A stretch of 47,387 nucleotides of DNA from Oscillospiraceae bacterium (GTDB lineage Bacteria; Bacillota; Clostridia; Oscillospirales; Oscillospiraceae): NCBI GenBank assembly GCA_016302405.1, contig JAEDNR010000005.1, forward strand, positions 1 through 47,387. Direction: 5' to 3'. The translations under genes were made by a program, and so were the position numbers. This document shows positions 15,282 through 24,026 of the stretch, piece by piece (position 1 is the stretch's first letter; each line of letters opens with the position of its first letter). The notes beneath the pieces were generated by a model. It made no database searches. It worked only from the letters and a program-made list of their open reading frames with translations, and was not told the DNA's origin.

Positions 15282-16241
15282 GGCGGTCTCCAACTCCTGC
15301 CGCTTCTGAATCGGCGCTTTCCAGCCAAGAACGGCCATGGGAATGCGGTTGGCTCGCCGTAAGTAGCGTTTCATTTGGATCTGGAGGTCCTCATAAGAAT
15401 AGAACTTCAGGTGATTATAGAACCGCTCCTGGTCGTTCCTGTGGCTGCGTTCTACTTTGCCGTTGTGCCAGGGTGTCTTGGGACGGATCGTCTTGTGGGT
15501 GATATGCAGCTTGCTGCAAAGCACATCCAACGGATGTATTCGCTTTGTCTTTTGCGTATGGGTAAATTCTCCCCCGTTGTCCGTCTGGATCACGTCAGGT
15601 GCATAGCCGAAGTAGATGATCGCTCTCTGCACGAAATCCACTGTGCTGTAACTGCTATTCTCCTTATAGGCGTAGATAAATCGCTCCCTGGTGGCTTCTT
15701 CTATCATGGTATATTGGTAGAATTTCTCACCGTCTGTGCCCACATAACAGGCCGCCGGCACATATTTCACATCCATTTGCCACTTTTTGCCCAATTCCGT
15801 TGGCGTATCATAGTGCCCCAAATGCTTGGATTTTTTCTTTGTGGATTCCACTTTCTTCCGGTACCCGAGCCGGACAAACACACGGTACAGAGAACCAGGG
15901 TGTCTGCTGTAAGCTTTCTCTTGGCGCAGTTTGCCGTATAACTCGCAAATACTGATATTGGGGTTGCGACGGTGGTAGTTCCGTATCCAGCTTAATTCTT
16001 CGTTCGTGTGAGCGTTGGGATGCTGACTGTGGGGGCGGTGTGACTTGGGCATAAGGGATTCCTTCGTGCCGTCATACAGCTTGTTCCAGCGCATGAGAGA
16101 TGCCTTTGAGATGTGATACCGGCGGAGTACAAAGTCAATATCCTTTGTCTGGCGGTATAGCTTCACGGCGCCTTCCTTTGTACTCACCGTATGAGGCAAA
16201 TAACGCTTGTTGTTTTTCTTTTTCTGTGCTACAATATCCAT
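15270..16241 (-). CDS. DDE transposase, IS481-like (rve domain)
   Basis: 323 residues. The N-terminal HTH (about 20-60: KEGAVKLYRQTKDIDFVLRR then YHISKASLMRWNKLY) is followed by a second HTH-like region (ELSWIRNYHRRNPNISICEL). The rve core runs from about 145: KKWQMDVKYV supplies the first Asp, VIQTDNGGEF the second, and HNGKVERSHRNDQERFY the Glu. The gene is complete. The start ATG at 16241 follows AAAGGAC, which lies in the bulge of a long hairpin (16242-16302). Cut-and-paste or copy-out transposition of the IS is expected. Confidence 0.9.
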   Translation of the reverse strand: MDIVAQKKKNNKRYLPHTVSTKEGAVKLYRQTKDIDFVLRRYHISKASLMRWNKLYDGTKESLMPKSHRPHSQHPNAHTNEELSWIRNYHRRNPNISICELYGKLRQEKAYSRHPGSLYRVFVRLGYRKKVESTKKKSKHLGHYDTPTELGKKWQMDVKYVPAACYVGTDGEKFYQYTMIEEATRERFIYAYKENSSYSTVDFVQRAIIYFGYAPDVIQTDNGGEFTHTQKTKRIHPLDVLCSKLHITHKTIRPKTPWHNGKVERSHRNDQERFYNHLKFYSYEDLQIQMKRYLRRANRIPMAVLGWKAPIQKRQELETARFC

Positions 16242-16302
16242 GGCGATTGAGTCCTTTCATTAGTTTGGGTGTGGTAGCTTTATTCTAATGAACTCAATCG
16301 CC
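16242..16302 (-). promoter_or_regulatory. Translation-control hairpin ahead of the transposase
   Basis: An 11-bp stem (16242-16252 with 16292-16302) is extended by a 7-bp stem (16257-16263 with 16285-16291). The four-base bulge 16253-16256 is the core of the Shine-Dalgarno sequence AAGG. The stem touches the start codon. Such hairpins in other IS elements block translation from read-through transcripts; that role is inferred. Confidence 0.6.
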
Positions 16303-16343
16303 TTTTTCTATACTCTTGGTCTCACATCAATTGTAACACTACA

Positions 16344-16558
16344 CAAAGGATACTGTCCGTTCTGACGATGGGTAGATAGGGAAGTCCACCGTTACAACCC
16401 CTCAGTCAGCTTCGCTGACAGCTCCCCTTACACAGGGGAGCCTTAGCGCATACCGCATCGAACCGCATACCACAGTCCAAACACCCCAACAAATTCCCAA
16501 TTTGTAGGGCAGCTGCGCTAACCCGATAATCACTTCAAATAATAAGGAGGATTCTATT
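16344..16558. repeat. Right half of the IS-interrupted MITE-like element
   Basis: Continues the GGCTCCC family from the duplicated target site through CCCCTCAGTCAGCTTCGCTGACAG to the outer hairpin and CATACCACAGTCCAAACACC, ending at a boundary motif ACAAATTCCCAATTTGTAGG near 16489. AAGGAGG for the next gene follows. Confidence 0.75.
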
Positions 16559-16789
16559 ATGGAAAACGAAAAAATGGTACTTATCAAGCTGCCTCTAACC
16601 CGGCGGCAGAAGGACGATGTATTCGTAGGCATCAACGGCAGGACCTTCCTCATCCAGCGGGGGGTGGAGGTCAGCGTTCCCTGGAACGTGGCAAAGGTCC
16701 TGGAACGCAAGGAAAAGGTCCTGTCCCGGGCCATGGCCTATGAGGACGCTGCCGCCGCGCCCCTGGAGGCTCTGGAAGCCCGGGGCTGA
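16559..16789 (+). CDS. Small phage protein after the capsid
   Basis: 76 residues, unrecognised. The central part DDVFVGINGRTFLIQRGVEV, then SVPWNVAKVLERKEK, suggests a compact beta-rich protein of the kind that follows capsid genes in Clostridia podoviruses; a head-decoration or fibre role cannot be shown. A clear AAGGAGG is 8 bases before the ATG. It is co-directional with the next genes. Confidence 0.6.
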   Translation: MENEKMVLIKLPLTRRQKDDVFVGINGRTFLIQRGVEVSVPWNVAKVLERKEKVLSRAMAYEDAAAAPLEALEARG

Positions 16790-16812
16790 AATCTTGGAAA
16801 GGGTGAACATTG

Positions 16813-17193
16813 ATGACCATCCAGGAAGCCATCGCCAGAATCGATGAACAAAAGCCCAACACCGTTCCGGCTGCAAGCAAGCTCCGGTGGCTGGGGGAGC
16901 TGGACTGGGAGATTTACCGGGATGTGCTGCTGACCCACGAGGGGAATGTGCCGGAGTTTACCGGGTATCCGCAGGACATGTCCCAGGAAGACCGGAAAAC
17001 CACCGTACTGCTGGCACCCGCCCCCTATGACAGCATGTACCTGTACTGCCTGGAAAGCCATATCGACTACGAAAACGGGGAGACCGGCAGGTTCAACAAT
17101 TCCAACGCCATGTTCCAAGCGGCCTTTGACGCCTACCGGAACTGGTATAACCGCACCCACAGGCCCCTTGCCCGGGCTGTGCGGTTTTATTAG
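16813..17193 (+). CDS. Head-tail adaptor-like phage protein
   Basis: 126 residues. It begins TIQEAIARIDEQKPNTVP and ends with NNSNAMFQAAFDAYRNWYNR plus a basic tail. The helical ends and the LDWEIYRDVLLTHE segment resemble the gp4/gp11-type adaptors that sit under the portal of P22/T7-like viruses. Its place between capsid and the large tail-hub-like gene supports this. ATG at 16813 has GGGTG upstream; a TTG one codon earlier is possible. Similarity is by pattern only. Confidence 0.6.
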   Translation: MTIQEAIARIDEQKPNTVPAASKLRWLGELDWEIYRDVLLTHEGNVPEFTGYPQDMSQEDRKTTVLLAPAPYDSMYLYCLESHIDYENGETGRFNNSNAMFQAAFDAYRNWYNRTHRPLARAVRFY

Positions 17194-17204
17194 GGGGTGG
17201 GAGC

Positions 17205-19016
17205 ATGCGCTTTCCCTCCCTAACGGTGCTTCCCACCAGCCGGTCCGTCATCGAGGCCTGGATGGGCTACAACCGGAATCCGCGCATCGGAGACGGGGAA
17301 CTATTTGACATGGAAAACCTCAGCTCCGACCGCTTCCCCGTCCTGGCCCCCCGAAAGCCCCGGGGCGTATACGCCGCCCCCGCAGGCTGCACCGGGCTGA
17401 TTGCCAAGGATACCCTGTGCTACACCGACGGCAACTGCTTTGTGATGGACGGCTATCGGCTGGACATGGGTCTGGATAGCCGGGAGAAGTCCCTGGTCTC
17501 CATGGGGGCCTACGTGATCATCCTGCCGGACAAGAAGTATGTGAACACCGCCGACCTGACGGACTGGGGCAATATCGAGGTAAGCTTTGTAAGCACCCAA
17601 ACGGTAAGCTTTACCCTGTGCACCCTGGACGGGGCCCCGGTTTCCCCGGATTATTCCCAGCCGGAGACCCCGGAAAGCCCGGCAGACGGCGCGCTTTGGC
17701 TGGACACAGGGAGCGCCCCCGCCGCCCTGCGGCAGTGGAGCGAAAGTACCGGGCTGTGGGCTGCCGTCCCCACCACCTATGTCAAAATCACCTCAGCCAA
17801 TCTGGGGAAGGCCTTTGAAGTCGGGGACGGGGTCAGCATCTCCGGTCTGACAGGGACGCTCCTGGACGCCGAAACCGGGGTGGAAATCCAGAATCCCGGC
17901 CTCGGGGAGCTGGAAGGCTCTTTCGTCATCCAGGCCAGGGGGGATGACTACATTGTGGTCATCGGGCTGCTGGAAAGCCCCGCCGCCATTAATAGTCCCG
18001 TCACCGTGGAGCGGCGGATGCCCAATATGGACTTCGTCATTGAAAGCGAAAACCGGCTCTGGGGCTGCCGGTACGGCCTGTCCGCCGGGGGCCAGGTGGT
18101 GAACGAAATCTACGCGAGTAAGCTGGGGGACTTCAAAAACTGGAACTGCTTTCAGGGTGTGTCCACCGACAGCTACGTCGTCAGTCTCGGCACCGACGGG
18201 GCCTTTACCGGGGCAGTAAACCACCTGGGCTTCCCCCTCTTTTTCAAAGAAAACTGCATCCACAAGGTCTACGGCAGCTACCCCGCCGCCTACCAGACGC
18301 AGACCGTGAACTGCCGGGGGGTCCAGCGGGGCAGCGAAAAAAGCCTTGCCGCCGTGGGAGAGGTGCTCTACTACAAGTCTTCTTCCGGAGTGTGCGCCTA
18401 TGACGGAAGCCTGCCCAGAGAGGTCTCCGCCCCTCTGGGAGACACCCCGTACCACAGCGCCACCGCCGGGGGCCTGGGAAACAAATACTACATCTCCATG
18501 GCGGATCCCCAGGGGGTTTACCACCTTTTTGTCTTCGATACCGCCCGGGGGCTTTGGCACCGGGAGGACAACACCCGGGCAGGGCTATGGTGCCGGGCAA
18601 GAAACGAGCTGTACTTCCTGGACTGCGCCGACGGGAAGATCAAAACCGTGCTGGGTACCGGGGAAAAAGCGGAGGAAACGGTCAACTGGATGGCTCAGAC
18701 CGGTTGTCTGGGACTAAGCAGTCCGGACAGCAAGTATATTTCCCGGCTGAACCTCCGGCTGCGCATGGACCCAGGGGCAAAGCTTACCGTGTACATTGAC
18801 TACGACAGCGAGGATCGCTGGACGCCGGTCTGTACATTGGAATGCGGCACCCTGCGAAGCTTCACCGTCCCGGTGCGCCTGCGGCGGTGCGGTCACTTCC
18901 GGCTGCGGCTGGAGGGTCGGGGAGATGTGCAGCTGTATTCCATCGTAAAGACCCTGGAGAACGGCAGCGACACCTTCCATTCCCTGGGTCAGGCGCTGGG
19001 AGGTGAAAAAGCATGA
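17205..19016 (+). CDS. Tail nozzle/DNA-stabilisation-like protein (P22 gp10-like)
   Basis: 603 residues. The repeating blade-like motifs MDFVIESENRLWGCRYGLSA, NEIYASKLGDFKNWNCF, HLGFPLFFKENCIHKVYGSY and KYYISMADPQGVYHLFVFDT look like beta-propeller blades of the P22 gp10 / T7 gp12 nozzle class. An Ig-like insertion seems to lie at about residues 125-260. It would plug the portal after packaging and form the short-tail hub. It starts after AGGGGGTGGGAGC and its stop overlaps the next start (ATGA at 19013-19016). Confidence 0.7.
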   Translation: MRFPSLTVLPTSRSVIEAWMGYNRNPRIGDGELFDMENLSSDRFPVLAPRKPRGVYAAPAGCTGLIAKDTLCYTDGNCFVMDGYRLDMGLDSREKSLVSMGAYVIILPDKKYVNTADLTDWGNIEVSFVSTQTVSFTLCTLDGAPVSPDYSQPETPESPADGALWLDTGSAPAALRQWSESTGLWAAVPTTYVKITSANLGKAFEVGDGVSISGLTGTLLDAETGVEIQNPGLGELEGSFVIQARGDDYIVVIGLLESPAAINSPVTVERRMPNMDFVIESENRLWGCRYGLSAGGQVVNEIYASKLGDFKNWNCFQGVSTDSYVVSLGTDGAFTGAVNHLGFPLFFKENCIHKVYGSYPAAYQTQTVNCRGVQRGSEKSLAAVGEVLYYKSSSGVCAYDGSLPREVSAPLGDTPYHSATAGGLGNKYYISMADPQGVYHLFVFDTARGLWHREDNTRAGLWCRARNELYFLDCADGKIKTVLGTGEKAEETVNWMAQTGCLGLSSPDSKYISRLNLRLRMDPGAKLTVYIDYDSEDRWTPVCTLECGTLRSFTVPVRLRRCGHFRLRLEGRGDVQLYSIVKTLENGSDTFHSLGQALGGEKA

Positions 19017-19759
19017 ACATTCCCCTTCCTCAGCAGCTGAGCGGAAGCGAACGGGAGCAGCTGGAGGGGATGAAAACCTACCTGTACCAGCTTGCTCAGG
19101 ATCTCCAATTCGCCCTGGGCGCTGTGGAAAAGCAGATCATCACCGTGCAGGACACCGCCGCCAACGCGGAGCGGACCTTGCGAAGCGTCAGCGAAAGCCA
19201 GACGCCCAAGGCCCAGTTTTCCGGTCTGAAAGCCCTCATTATCAAGTCGGCGGACATTGTGAACGCCTATTACGAGGAAATCAACCGGAGGCTTTCGGGG
19301 CTGTATGTGGCGCAATCCGATTTCGGCACCTACCGCCAGGAGACCCAGCAGGAGATAACGGAAAACGCCCAGGGGATCACCCGGGCCTTTTCCGATATGC
19401 AGGCCATCGGGGATACCCTTGCCCAGGTCCAGGCCGCGGTGACCCAGGTAAACGCCTGGATCAAGACGGGAAAGCTGGGAGAAGACGAAAACTCCGTGCC
19501 CATCTACGGCGTGGAAATCGGCCAGCAGACGGAGGAAGACGGCCTGGTGGTATTCCGCAAGTTTGCCCGGCTTCTTTCCGACCGGCTCAGCTTCTTTGAC
19601 CAAAACGGGGTGGAGGTCAGCTTCATCGGCGACGAAACCATGCACATCACCCGGGCAGAGATTTCCTCCCTCACCGCCGGGAACGCTTCGGCGGAGCAAT
19701 TCCGGATGGGGGAGTACCTTTGGTTCACCGGCGCGGACGGGCACCTGACCCTTTCGTAG
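19013..19759 (+). CDS. Phage tail fibre/antireceptor-attachment protein
   Basis: 248 residues: a long N-terminal helical region (about 10-140, coiled-coil-like around AVEKQIITVQDTAANAERTL), then a beta-rich end DRLSFFDQNGVEVSFIGDET followed by MHITRAEISS. That last pattern (SFFxxxxEVxxIxDxxxxITxAE) closes many gp58-like minor tail proteins of Firmicute phages. It probably links the short tail to the fibre encoded downstream. It is translationally coupled to the preceding gene. Confidence 0.65.
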   Translation: MNIPLPQQLSGSEREQLEGMKTYLYQLAQDLQFALGAVEKQIITVQDTAANAERTLRSVSESQTPKAQFSGLKALIIKSADIVNAYYEEINRRLSGLYVAQSDFGTYRQETQQEITENAQGITRAFSDMQAIGDTLAQVQAAVTQVNAWIKTGKLGEDENSVPIYGVEIGQQTEEDGLVVFRKFARLLSDRLSFFDQNGVEVSFIGDETMHITRAEISSLTAGNASAEQFRMGEYLWFTGADGHLTLS

Positions 19760-19825
19760 GAAAGAGGTAACGATTCCGTCCCGGCCGGGAAACGGCAGAT
19801 AAAGGATCGTTTAGCGGCTTCGCCG

Positions 19826-19975
19826 AATTGACAATTGACAATTGACAGTTGACAATTATTGTGTCCCTACGGGACATTTTTGAAATAATTTAGACGCTTT
19901 TGCCCGGATTATTTATTAAAATCATCCCGAAGGGATTCCTTAATTGTCAATTTTCCATTGTCAATTGTCAATTAA
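19826..19975. repeat. 150-base TTGACAA-ended element, copy 1
   Basis: Both ends are runs of the heptamer TTGACAA (inverted at the right end). Inside are TGTCCCTACGGGAC and CATCCCGAAGGGATTCCTTAA blocks flanking an AT-rich centre. Copies are at 42488-42637 (reverse orientation, also 150 bases) and 45003-45154. Here it fills the gap between two tail genes. No coding capacity. Confidence 0.85.
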
Positions 19976-20033
19976 ACGATCATTTACCGCAAGAAATTCG
20001 CAGGACAACGAAATCGTTACGAAAGGAGAAGAT

Positions 20034-20960
20034 ATGGCATATACCTATAAAAAATACGCGGAGTCCGAGGAAGTCAAAAAGGCCCAGGAGGCCCTTGCCC
20101 GGCAGGAAAGCGCGAAGCCCGCAGCCTACCAGTCCCAGTGGCAGAGCCAGCTGGAGAGCACCCTGGAGCAGATTCTGAACCGGAAAACCTTCCAGTACGA
20201 TATGAACGCGGACGCCCTGTACAACCAGTACCGGGACCAGTATATCCGGCAGGGGAAGCTTGCCATGGAGGACACCATGGGTGTTTCCGCCGCCCTCACC
20301 GGCGGCTACGGCAGTAGCTACGCCCAGCAGGTGGGCCAGCAGACCTACCAGGGGTATCTCGCCGGTCTCAATGACAAGCTTCCGGAGCTGTACCGCCTGG
20401 CACTGAGCAAATACCAGCAGGAGGGCGAGGATCTTCTTGGCCGTTACGATCTGCTGTCCAAACAGGAAAGCACCGACTACGGCAGGTTCCAGGACGCCTA
20501 CACGGCCTGGCAGACCGAGCGGAACTACCTGGCAGACCGGTACGACACCGAGCGGGAAACAGATTATGACCGGTACACCGGTGACCGGGCCTTTGATTTT
20601 GACATCTGGGCGGACGCGGCCAAGCGGGCGAGTGCTCAGGCGGAAGCCCTCCTTGCCGTGGGTGTCCGGCCCAGTGACCAGCTCCTGCAGCAAGCGGATC
20701 TGGCATCGGAGTATGTAAACGGGATCCTGGCGAGTCTTGCCGCCGGAGCCGCCGCCCAGTTGGGAAGCAGTACCGGCGGGAAAGCCCCGGCCAAGAAGGA
20801 AGCCAGTAAGACCCTGGCGGAGCAATACGCTCAGCTGAAAGCCGCCGGCGCGCCTCAGCGGGAGCTGGACAAGCTGCTGAATAACGCCATCGGCACCACC
20901 GTGGCCGGACAGTACATTTCCACCAGAGTCGCGACCCAGATCCGGGACAGCCGCGGCTGA
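20034..20960 (+). CDS. Phage virion protein, possible internal/ejection protein
   Basis: 308 residues, rich in Tyr, Gln, Ala and Asp. It has helical repeats around YNQYRDQYIRQGKLAMEDTM, SYAQQVGQQTYQGYLAGLND, ETDYDRYTGDRAFDFDIWAD, a short Gly/Ser/Lys linker, and a basic end (DKLLNNAIGTTVAGQYIS..RDSRG). No enzyme motif is visible. Position after the tail hub in a short-tailed phage and the amphipathic helical character fit proteins ejected with the DNA, but this is inference. ATG at 20034 has AAAGGAG; the longer frame runs into the repeat. Confidence 0.5.
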   Translation: MAYTYKKYAESEEVKKAQEALARQESAKPAAYQSQWQSQLESTLEQILNRKTFQYDMNADALYNQYRDQYIRQGKLAMEDTMGVSAALTGGYGSSYAQQVGQQTYQGYLAGLNDKLPELYRLALSKYQQEGEDLLGRYDLLSKQESTDYGRFQDAYTAWQTERNYLADRYDTERETDYDRYTGDRAFDFDIWADAAKRASAQAEALLAVGVRPSDQLLQQADLASEYVNGILASLAAGAAAQLGSSTGGKAPAKKEASKTLAEQYAQLKAAGAPQRELDKLLNNAIGTTVAGQYISTRVATQIRDSRG

Positions 20961-21034
20961 CAGGTCAAAAATACCGACGGTGAGGGCCACTGCAAAGGAT
21001 GCTTCTCCGTTTCCCTATGAAAGGAGGTTTTTCC

Positions 21035-22870
21035 ATGGCAACAGGCGTATCCGGGGTGGCAGCATTTAGCACGGCAGGTAAAACCCTTCGGGTATACTAT
21101 AAACAAACCTTTACCCCGGGGGTGGCGAAGTCCACCATCACCATTTCCAAGGTGACACTGCAATCCGACATTGTCTACGGCGGCACTTTCTTCTTTGATG
21201 GCAGGATCATCGTAAACGGGAATACGGTGTTTTCCAGCTCCATCGCAGGCTCTGACGGCGGTGTCTCTGTGGACTGTGACGAAAGTCTCATAAGCAATTT
21301 TTACAACGGAACTGTTACCGTAAACCACTACGCCGCAACCACCATTTCCATCCAGTTGAAAGCAAACACCCAGGGCGTTCCTTTCTTCTATAACGCCTAC
21401 TCGGACGGCTTCTCTATTTCCCCAGGGTCCCGGAGCATTACTCTGGCAGCCATTCCCATGGCGTCCGCCATTTCCGCCGGGGCTGTCACCCTGGGAAGTA
21501 AAATGACCGTTTCCCTGACCAAGGCAGCCGCCGGCATGACGGATACCGTCACCTGGAAATGCGGAACCCAGTCCGGCACTATTGTCAAAAACAGCACCGG
21601 GACCTCCTTTACCTGGACGCCGCCGGTGTCCCTGGCAAGTCAGGCGCCCAACGGTACCTCCGTCAGCATCACCCTCACCACCGCCACAAAAAACGGGGAT
21701 ACCGCCGCCGGCTCCAGCTCCGTCACGGTTTCCTGTCCCATTCCCGCCAGTGTGAAACCAACGGCATCCATTGCGGTCAGCGATGAAATGGGGTATCTGG
21801 CCGCTTTGGGAAGCTATGTCCGCAGCCAGTCAAAGGTTCGGGTCGTAACCGAGGCGGCGGGAATCTACGGCTCTGCCATCACCGGGATTTCCGTCACCTG
21901 CGGCACCCTCACCGGCTCCGGAGAAAACCTTCTGTTTGCCCTTCCCAATGCCGGTACGGTTACCGTCAGCGTAGCGGTGACGGACAGCCGGGGCAGGACC
22001 GCCGCCGCGGAGGCCCAGATCTATGTGGCGGATTACAACCCGCCGGTGCCGGTCATTACGGCTCTGTACCGCTGCGACGCTTCCGGGACCGCGGCACCGG
22101 ACGGAGCCTGGGCAAAAGCGGAGCTTGGCTGCGCCGTTACCTCCCTGGGCGGGCAGAATACCGCCGCCTGTGTCCTTAAATACCGGGTCCGGGGTACGGA
22201 AAGCTGGACGGAAAAAGCCGTCACGGTTCCGGGGAGTACGGTATTCCCTGCCGACACGGGCAGCGACTACCATGTAAGTCTCTGCGCGTCGGACAGCTTC
22301 ACAACGGTCACCAGCGGGACCTCCCAGCTTCCCGCCGCCTTTGCCCTGCTGGACTTTGACAGAAAGGACAAGGCGCTGGGCATCGGCCAGCGGGCAGGCA
22401 CCGCCGGGACCCTTTCCGTGGGGCTGCCTGTCAGAATGGGCGGGAACCGGATCACGGATCTGGGGACGCCTACAGCAAATACGGACGCCGCCACCAAAGG
22501 CTACTCCGATATTGCGGCCTATCCGGTTGGCGCCATCTATATCTCCGCCGACAGTACCTCCCCGGCCAGCCTTTTCGGCGGGACGTGGGCAATGATCACA
22601 AACAGATTTTTGCTGGCTGCCGGCGACCTATACGAGGGTGGTACCACAGGCGGCGAGGCGGCGCATACCCTGACCGTTAATGAAGTGCCCAGTCACAGCC
22701 ATGAAGTCAACACCGGATGCGGAAGCCCAGCCGCCGGCGGAGGAATCGTTCTGCGTGGATGGAGCGGCGATTCTTATAAACGTTTTTCTTTATTCGATAC
22801 TGGCGGCGGAGCAGCCCACAACAATATGCCGCCGTATTTCGCGGTTTACATGTGGCAGCGTGTTGCGTAA
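21035..22870 (+). CDS. Receptor-binding tail fibre with DUF859-like body and collar-like tip
   Basis: 611 residues. The N-terminal ~120 residues are beta-rich. Ig-like and DUF859-like repeats follow (VTLGSKMTVSLTKAAAGMTD; VAVTDSRGRTAAAEAQIYVA). A trimerisation-type segment FALLDFDRKDKALGIGQRAG leads to the tip: YPVGAIYISADSTSPASLFG, RFLLAAGDLYEGGTTGGEAA, VPSHSHEV and GGGAAHNNMPPYFAVYMWQR, the conserved collar/tip motif of Firmicute phage fibres. It should decide host range by binding the cell wall. ATG at 21035 has AAAGGAGG. Confidence 0.85.
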   Translation: MATGVSGVAAFSTAGKTLRVYYKQTFTPGVAKSTITISKVTLQSDIVYGGTFFFDGRIIVNGNTVFSSSIAGSDGGVSVDCDESLISNFYNGTVTVNHYAATTISIQLKANTQGVPFFYNAYSDGFSISPGSRSITLAAIPMASAISAGAVTLGSKMTVSLTKAAAGMTDTVTWKCGTQSGTIVKNSTGTSFTWTPPVSLASQAPNGTSVSITLTTATKNGDTAAGSSSVTVSCPIPASVKPTASIAVSDEMGYLAALGSYVRSQSKVRVVTEAAGIYGSAITGISVTCGTLTGSGENLLFALPNAGTVTVSVAVTDSRGRTAAAEAQIYVADYNPPVPVITALYRCDASGTAAPDGAWAKAELGCAVTSLGGQNTAACVLKYRVRGTESWTEKAVTVPGSTVFPADTGSDYHVSLCASDSFTTVTSGTSQLPAAFALLDFDRKDKALGIGQRAGTAGTLSVGLPVRMGGNRITDLGTPTANTDAATKGYSDIAAYPVGAIYISADSTSPASLFGGTWAMITNRFLLAAGDLYEGGTTGGEAAHTLTVNEVPSHSHEVNTGCGSPAAGGGIVLRGWSGDSYKRFSLFDTGGGAAHNNMPPYFAVYMWQRVA

Positions 22871-22882
22871 GGAGGGACAAAT

Positions 22883-23239
22883 ATGCGTATTTTGGATCTG
22901 AACGGAATGGAACTGGAAAATCCTGATCTGTCCCTGGGCTATCTGACGGAGGAAGAAATATTGATTTCCCACCATGAAGCGGTGGAGGCGGTTGCCGAGC
23001 AGTGGCATTATGAAACCGCGGCAGTCTACGAAAACGGCGGCAGGGATGTGAAAAAGGTCATTGATATTCCCGGTGTGGAAGCGCGGGATGCCTGGGACGA
23101 GTATGATACAGTTCAGCGGTATATCCCGTACACGGACGAAGAACTGGAAGCGATGAACGCCCCCAGTCCCCAGGACGATATGGACGCAATGCTTGTAGAC
23201 CACGAGCTGCGGCTGACGATGCTGGAGCTTGGAATCTAA
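22883..23239 (+). CDS. Small acidic phage protein of unknown function
   Basis: 118 residues, acidic. It contains LSLGYLTEEEILISHHEAVE, VKKVIDIPGVEARDAWDEYD and a C-terminal helix VDHELRLTMLELGI. Such proteins commonly sit between fibre and lysis genes in Clostridia phages and often end with the same LRLxxLELG helix; no function is assigned. AAGGAGG precedes the ATG and the spacing from the fibre gene is 12 bases. Confidence 0.65.
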   Translation: MRILDLNGMELENPDLSLGYLTEEEILISHHEAVEAVAEQWHYETAAVYENGGRDVKKVIDIPGVEARDAWDEYDTVQRYIPYTDEELEAMNAPSPQDDMDAMLVDHELRLTMLELGI

Positions 23240-23255
23240 AAAAGGAGGATAAATT

Positions 23256-23393
23256 ATGCTGTACAGAACTCTGAAAAGAATGATCGAGCGGGGAAACACC
23301 TATGGGATGGCGGAAAAGCTGGATATTTTCTTTGCCGCGGACAAGCTGACCGAGGCGGAATACCAGGAGCTTACCGCCATGCTGGAGAAGTAA
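23256..23393 (+). CDS. XkdX-like small phage protein
   Basis: 45 residues (LYRTLKRMIERGNTYG..MAEKLDIFFAADKLTEAEYQ..). Size, the LKRxxxxG start and the final TEAEYQELT resemble the XkdX family, found just before lysis genes in many Firmicute phages. AAAGGAGG is 8 bases before the ATG. It ends 3 bases before the endolysin start. Confidence 0.65.
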   Translation: MLYRTLKRMIERGNTYGMAEKLDIFFAADKLTEAEYQELTAMLEK

Positions 23394-23396
23394 GCC

Positions 23397-23978
23397 ATGG
23401 ATACCAGGCAAATCCAGGCGCTGCTTGTATACCTGGGCTATGACCCGGGGGAAGTGGACGGGCTGCCCGGGAAGAACACCCGCCGGGCGGTATTGGCATT
23501 TCAGGCGCAGGAGGGACTTACCGCTGACGGCAGCCCCGGCCCTCTGACCCAGGCGGCGTTGCTGGAAGCCGTTGCATGCGGCAGGTGCAGGCAGGCACAG
23601 GCCTCCGGCGCGCAGACTGTGCCGGAATGGTGGGCGGACATCCGGTATTTTAAGCGGACAGATTCCGGGATTGCCTGCCCCTGCGGGCGGTGCGGCGGGT
23701 TCCCGGTGGAGCCGACCGAGCGGCTCATGCGATTGGCTGACCGGGTGCGGGAGGCTGCGGGCGCGCCGATGCGCCCATCCAGTACAGTCCGGTGTCAGGC
23801 ACACAACGACGAGCTGTCCGGCTCCGTTCCCAATTCCCGGCATTTAAGCGGCAAGGCTATGGACTTCTGCATCCGGGGCTGTGGAGCCGACAGGACCCTG
23901 GCCCTCGTCAGGCAGCAGCCGGAGGTTCGCTATGCCTACGCAATCGATAATCGCTACGTCCATATGGACGTGGAGTAA
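23397..23978 (+). CDS. Endolysin: peptidoglycan-binding domain plus M15 peptidase
   Basis: 193 residues. Residues 1-60 form a PG_binding_1 repeat (IQALLVYLGYDPGEVDGLPG then NTRRAVLAFQAQEGL, DGSPGPLTQAALL). The C-terminal half is a D,D-carboxypeptidase/endopeptidase-like M15_3 domain with zinc ligands His149 and Asp156 in SRHLSGKAMDF and His189 in YVHMDV. A Cys-rich linker CPCGRCGG lies between. It would cut stem peptides in the cell wall and release particles. It precedes the holin. An atypical feature is its start directly after the XkdX-like stop with only a weak GGAGAAG. Confidence 0.88.
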   Translation: MDTRQIQALLVYLGYDPGEVDGLPGKNTRRAVLAFQAQEGLTADGSPGPLTQAALLEAVACGRCRQAQASGAQTVPEWWADIRYFKRTDSGIACPCGRCGGFPVEPTERLMRLADRVREAAGAPMRPSSTVRCQAHNDELSGSVPNSRHLSGKAMDFCIRGCGADRTLALVRQQPEVRYAYAIDNRYVHMDVE

Positions 23979-24026
23979 CAAAGGAGGAATATGGCTGCCG
24001 GCATAACGCAGCAAAGCGACAAATGA

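Larger units (their letters stand above)
15171..16343. mobile_element. IS481-like insertion sequence, about 1.17 kb
   Basis: Ends TGTTCATTAG.. (left) and ..CACTACA (right), with a shared subterminal inverted repeat TGATGTGAGACC (15185-15196 and 16319-16330). The flanks repeat 25-29 bases of the target (15144-15172 and 16342-16370), identical to each other and differing by one base from the uninterrupted target at 24164-24192 (opposite strand). It carries one DDE transposase gene. The TGT..ACA ends and single rve-type gene suggest IS481, but the target duplication is longer than is usual for that family. Confidence 0.8.

Noticed and set aside
15270..16241. The rve-type protein as phage integrase
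   Set aside because: It has IS-type ends and target duplications around it, is opposite in direction to the head operon and interrupts a repeat; it is an insertion-sequence transposase.
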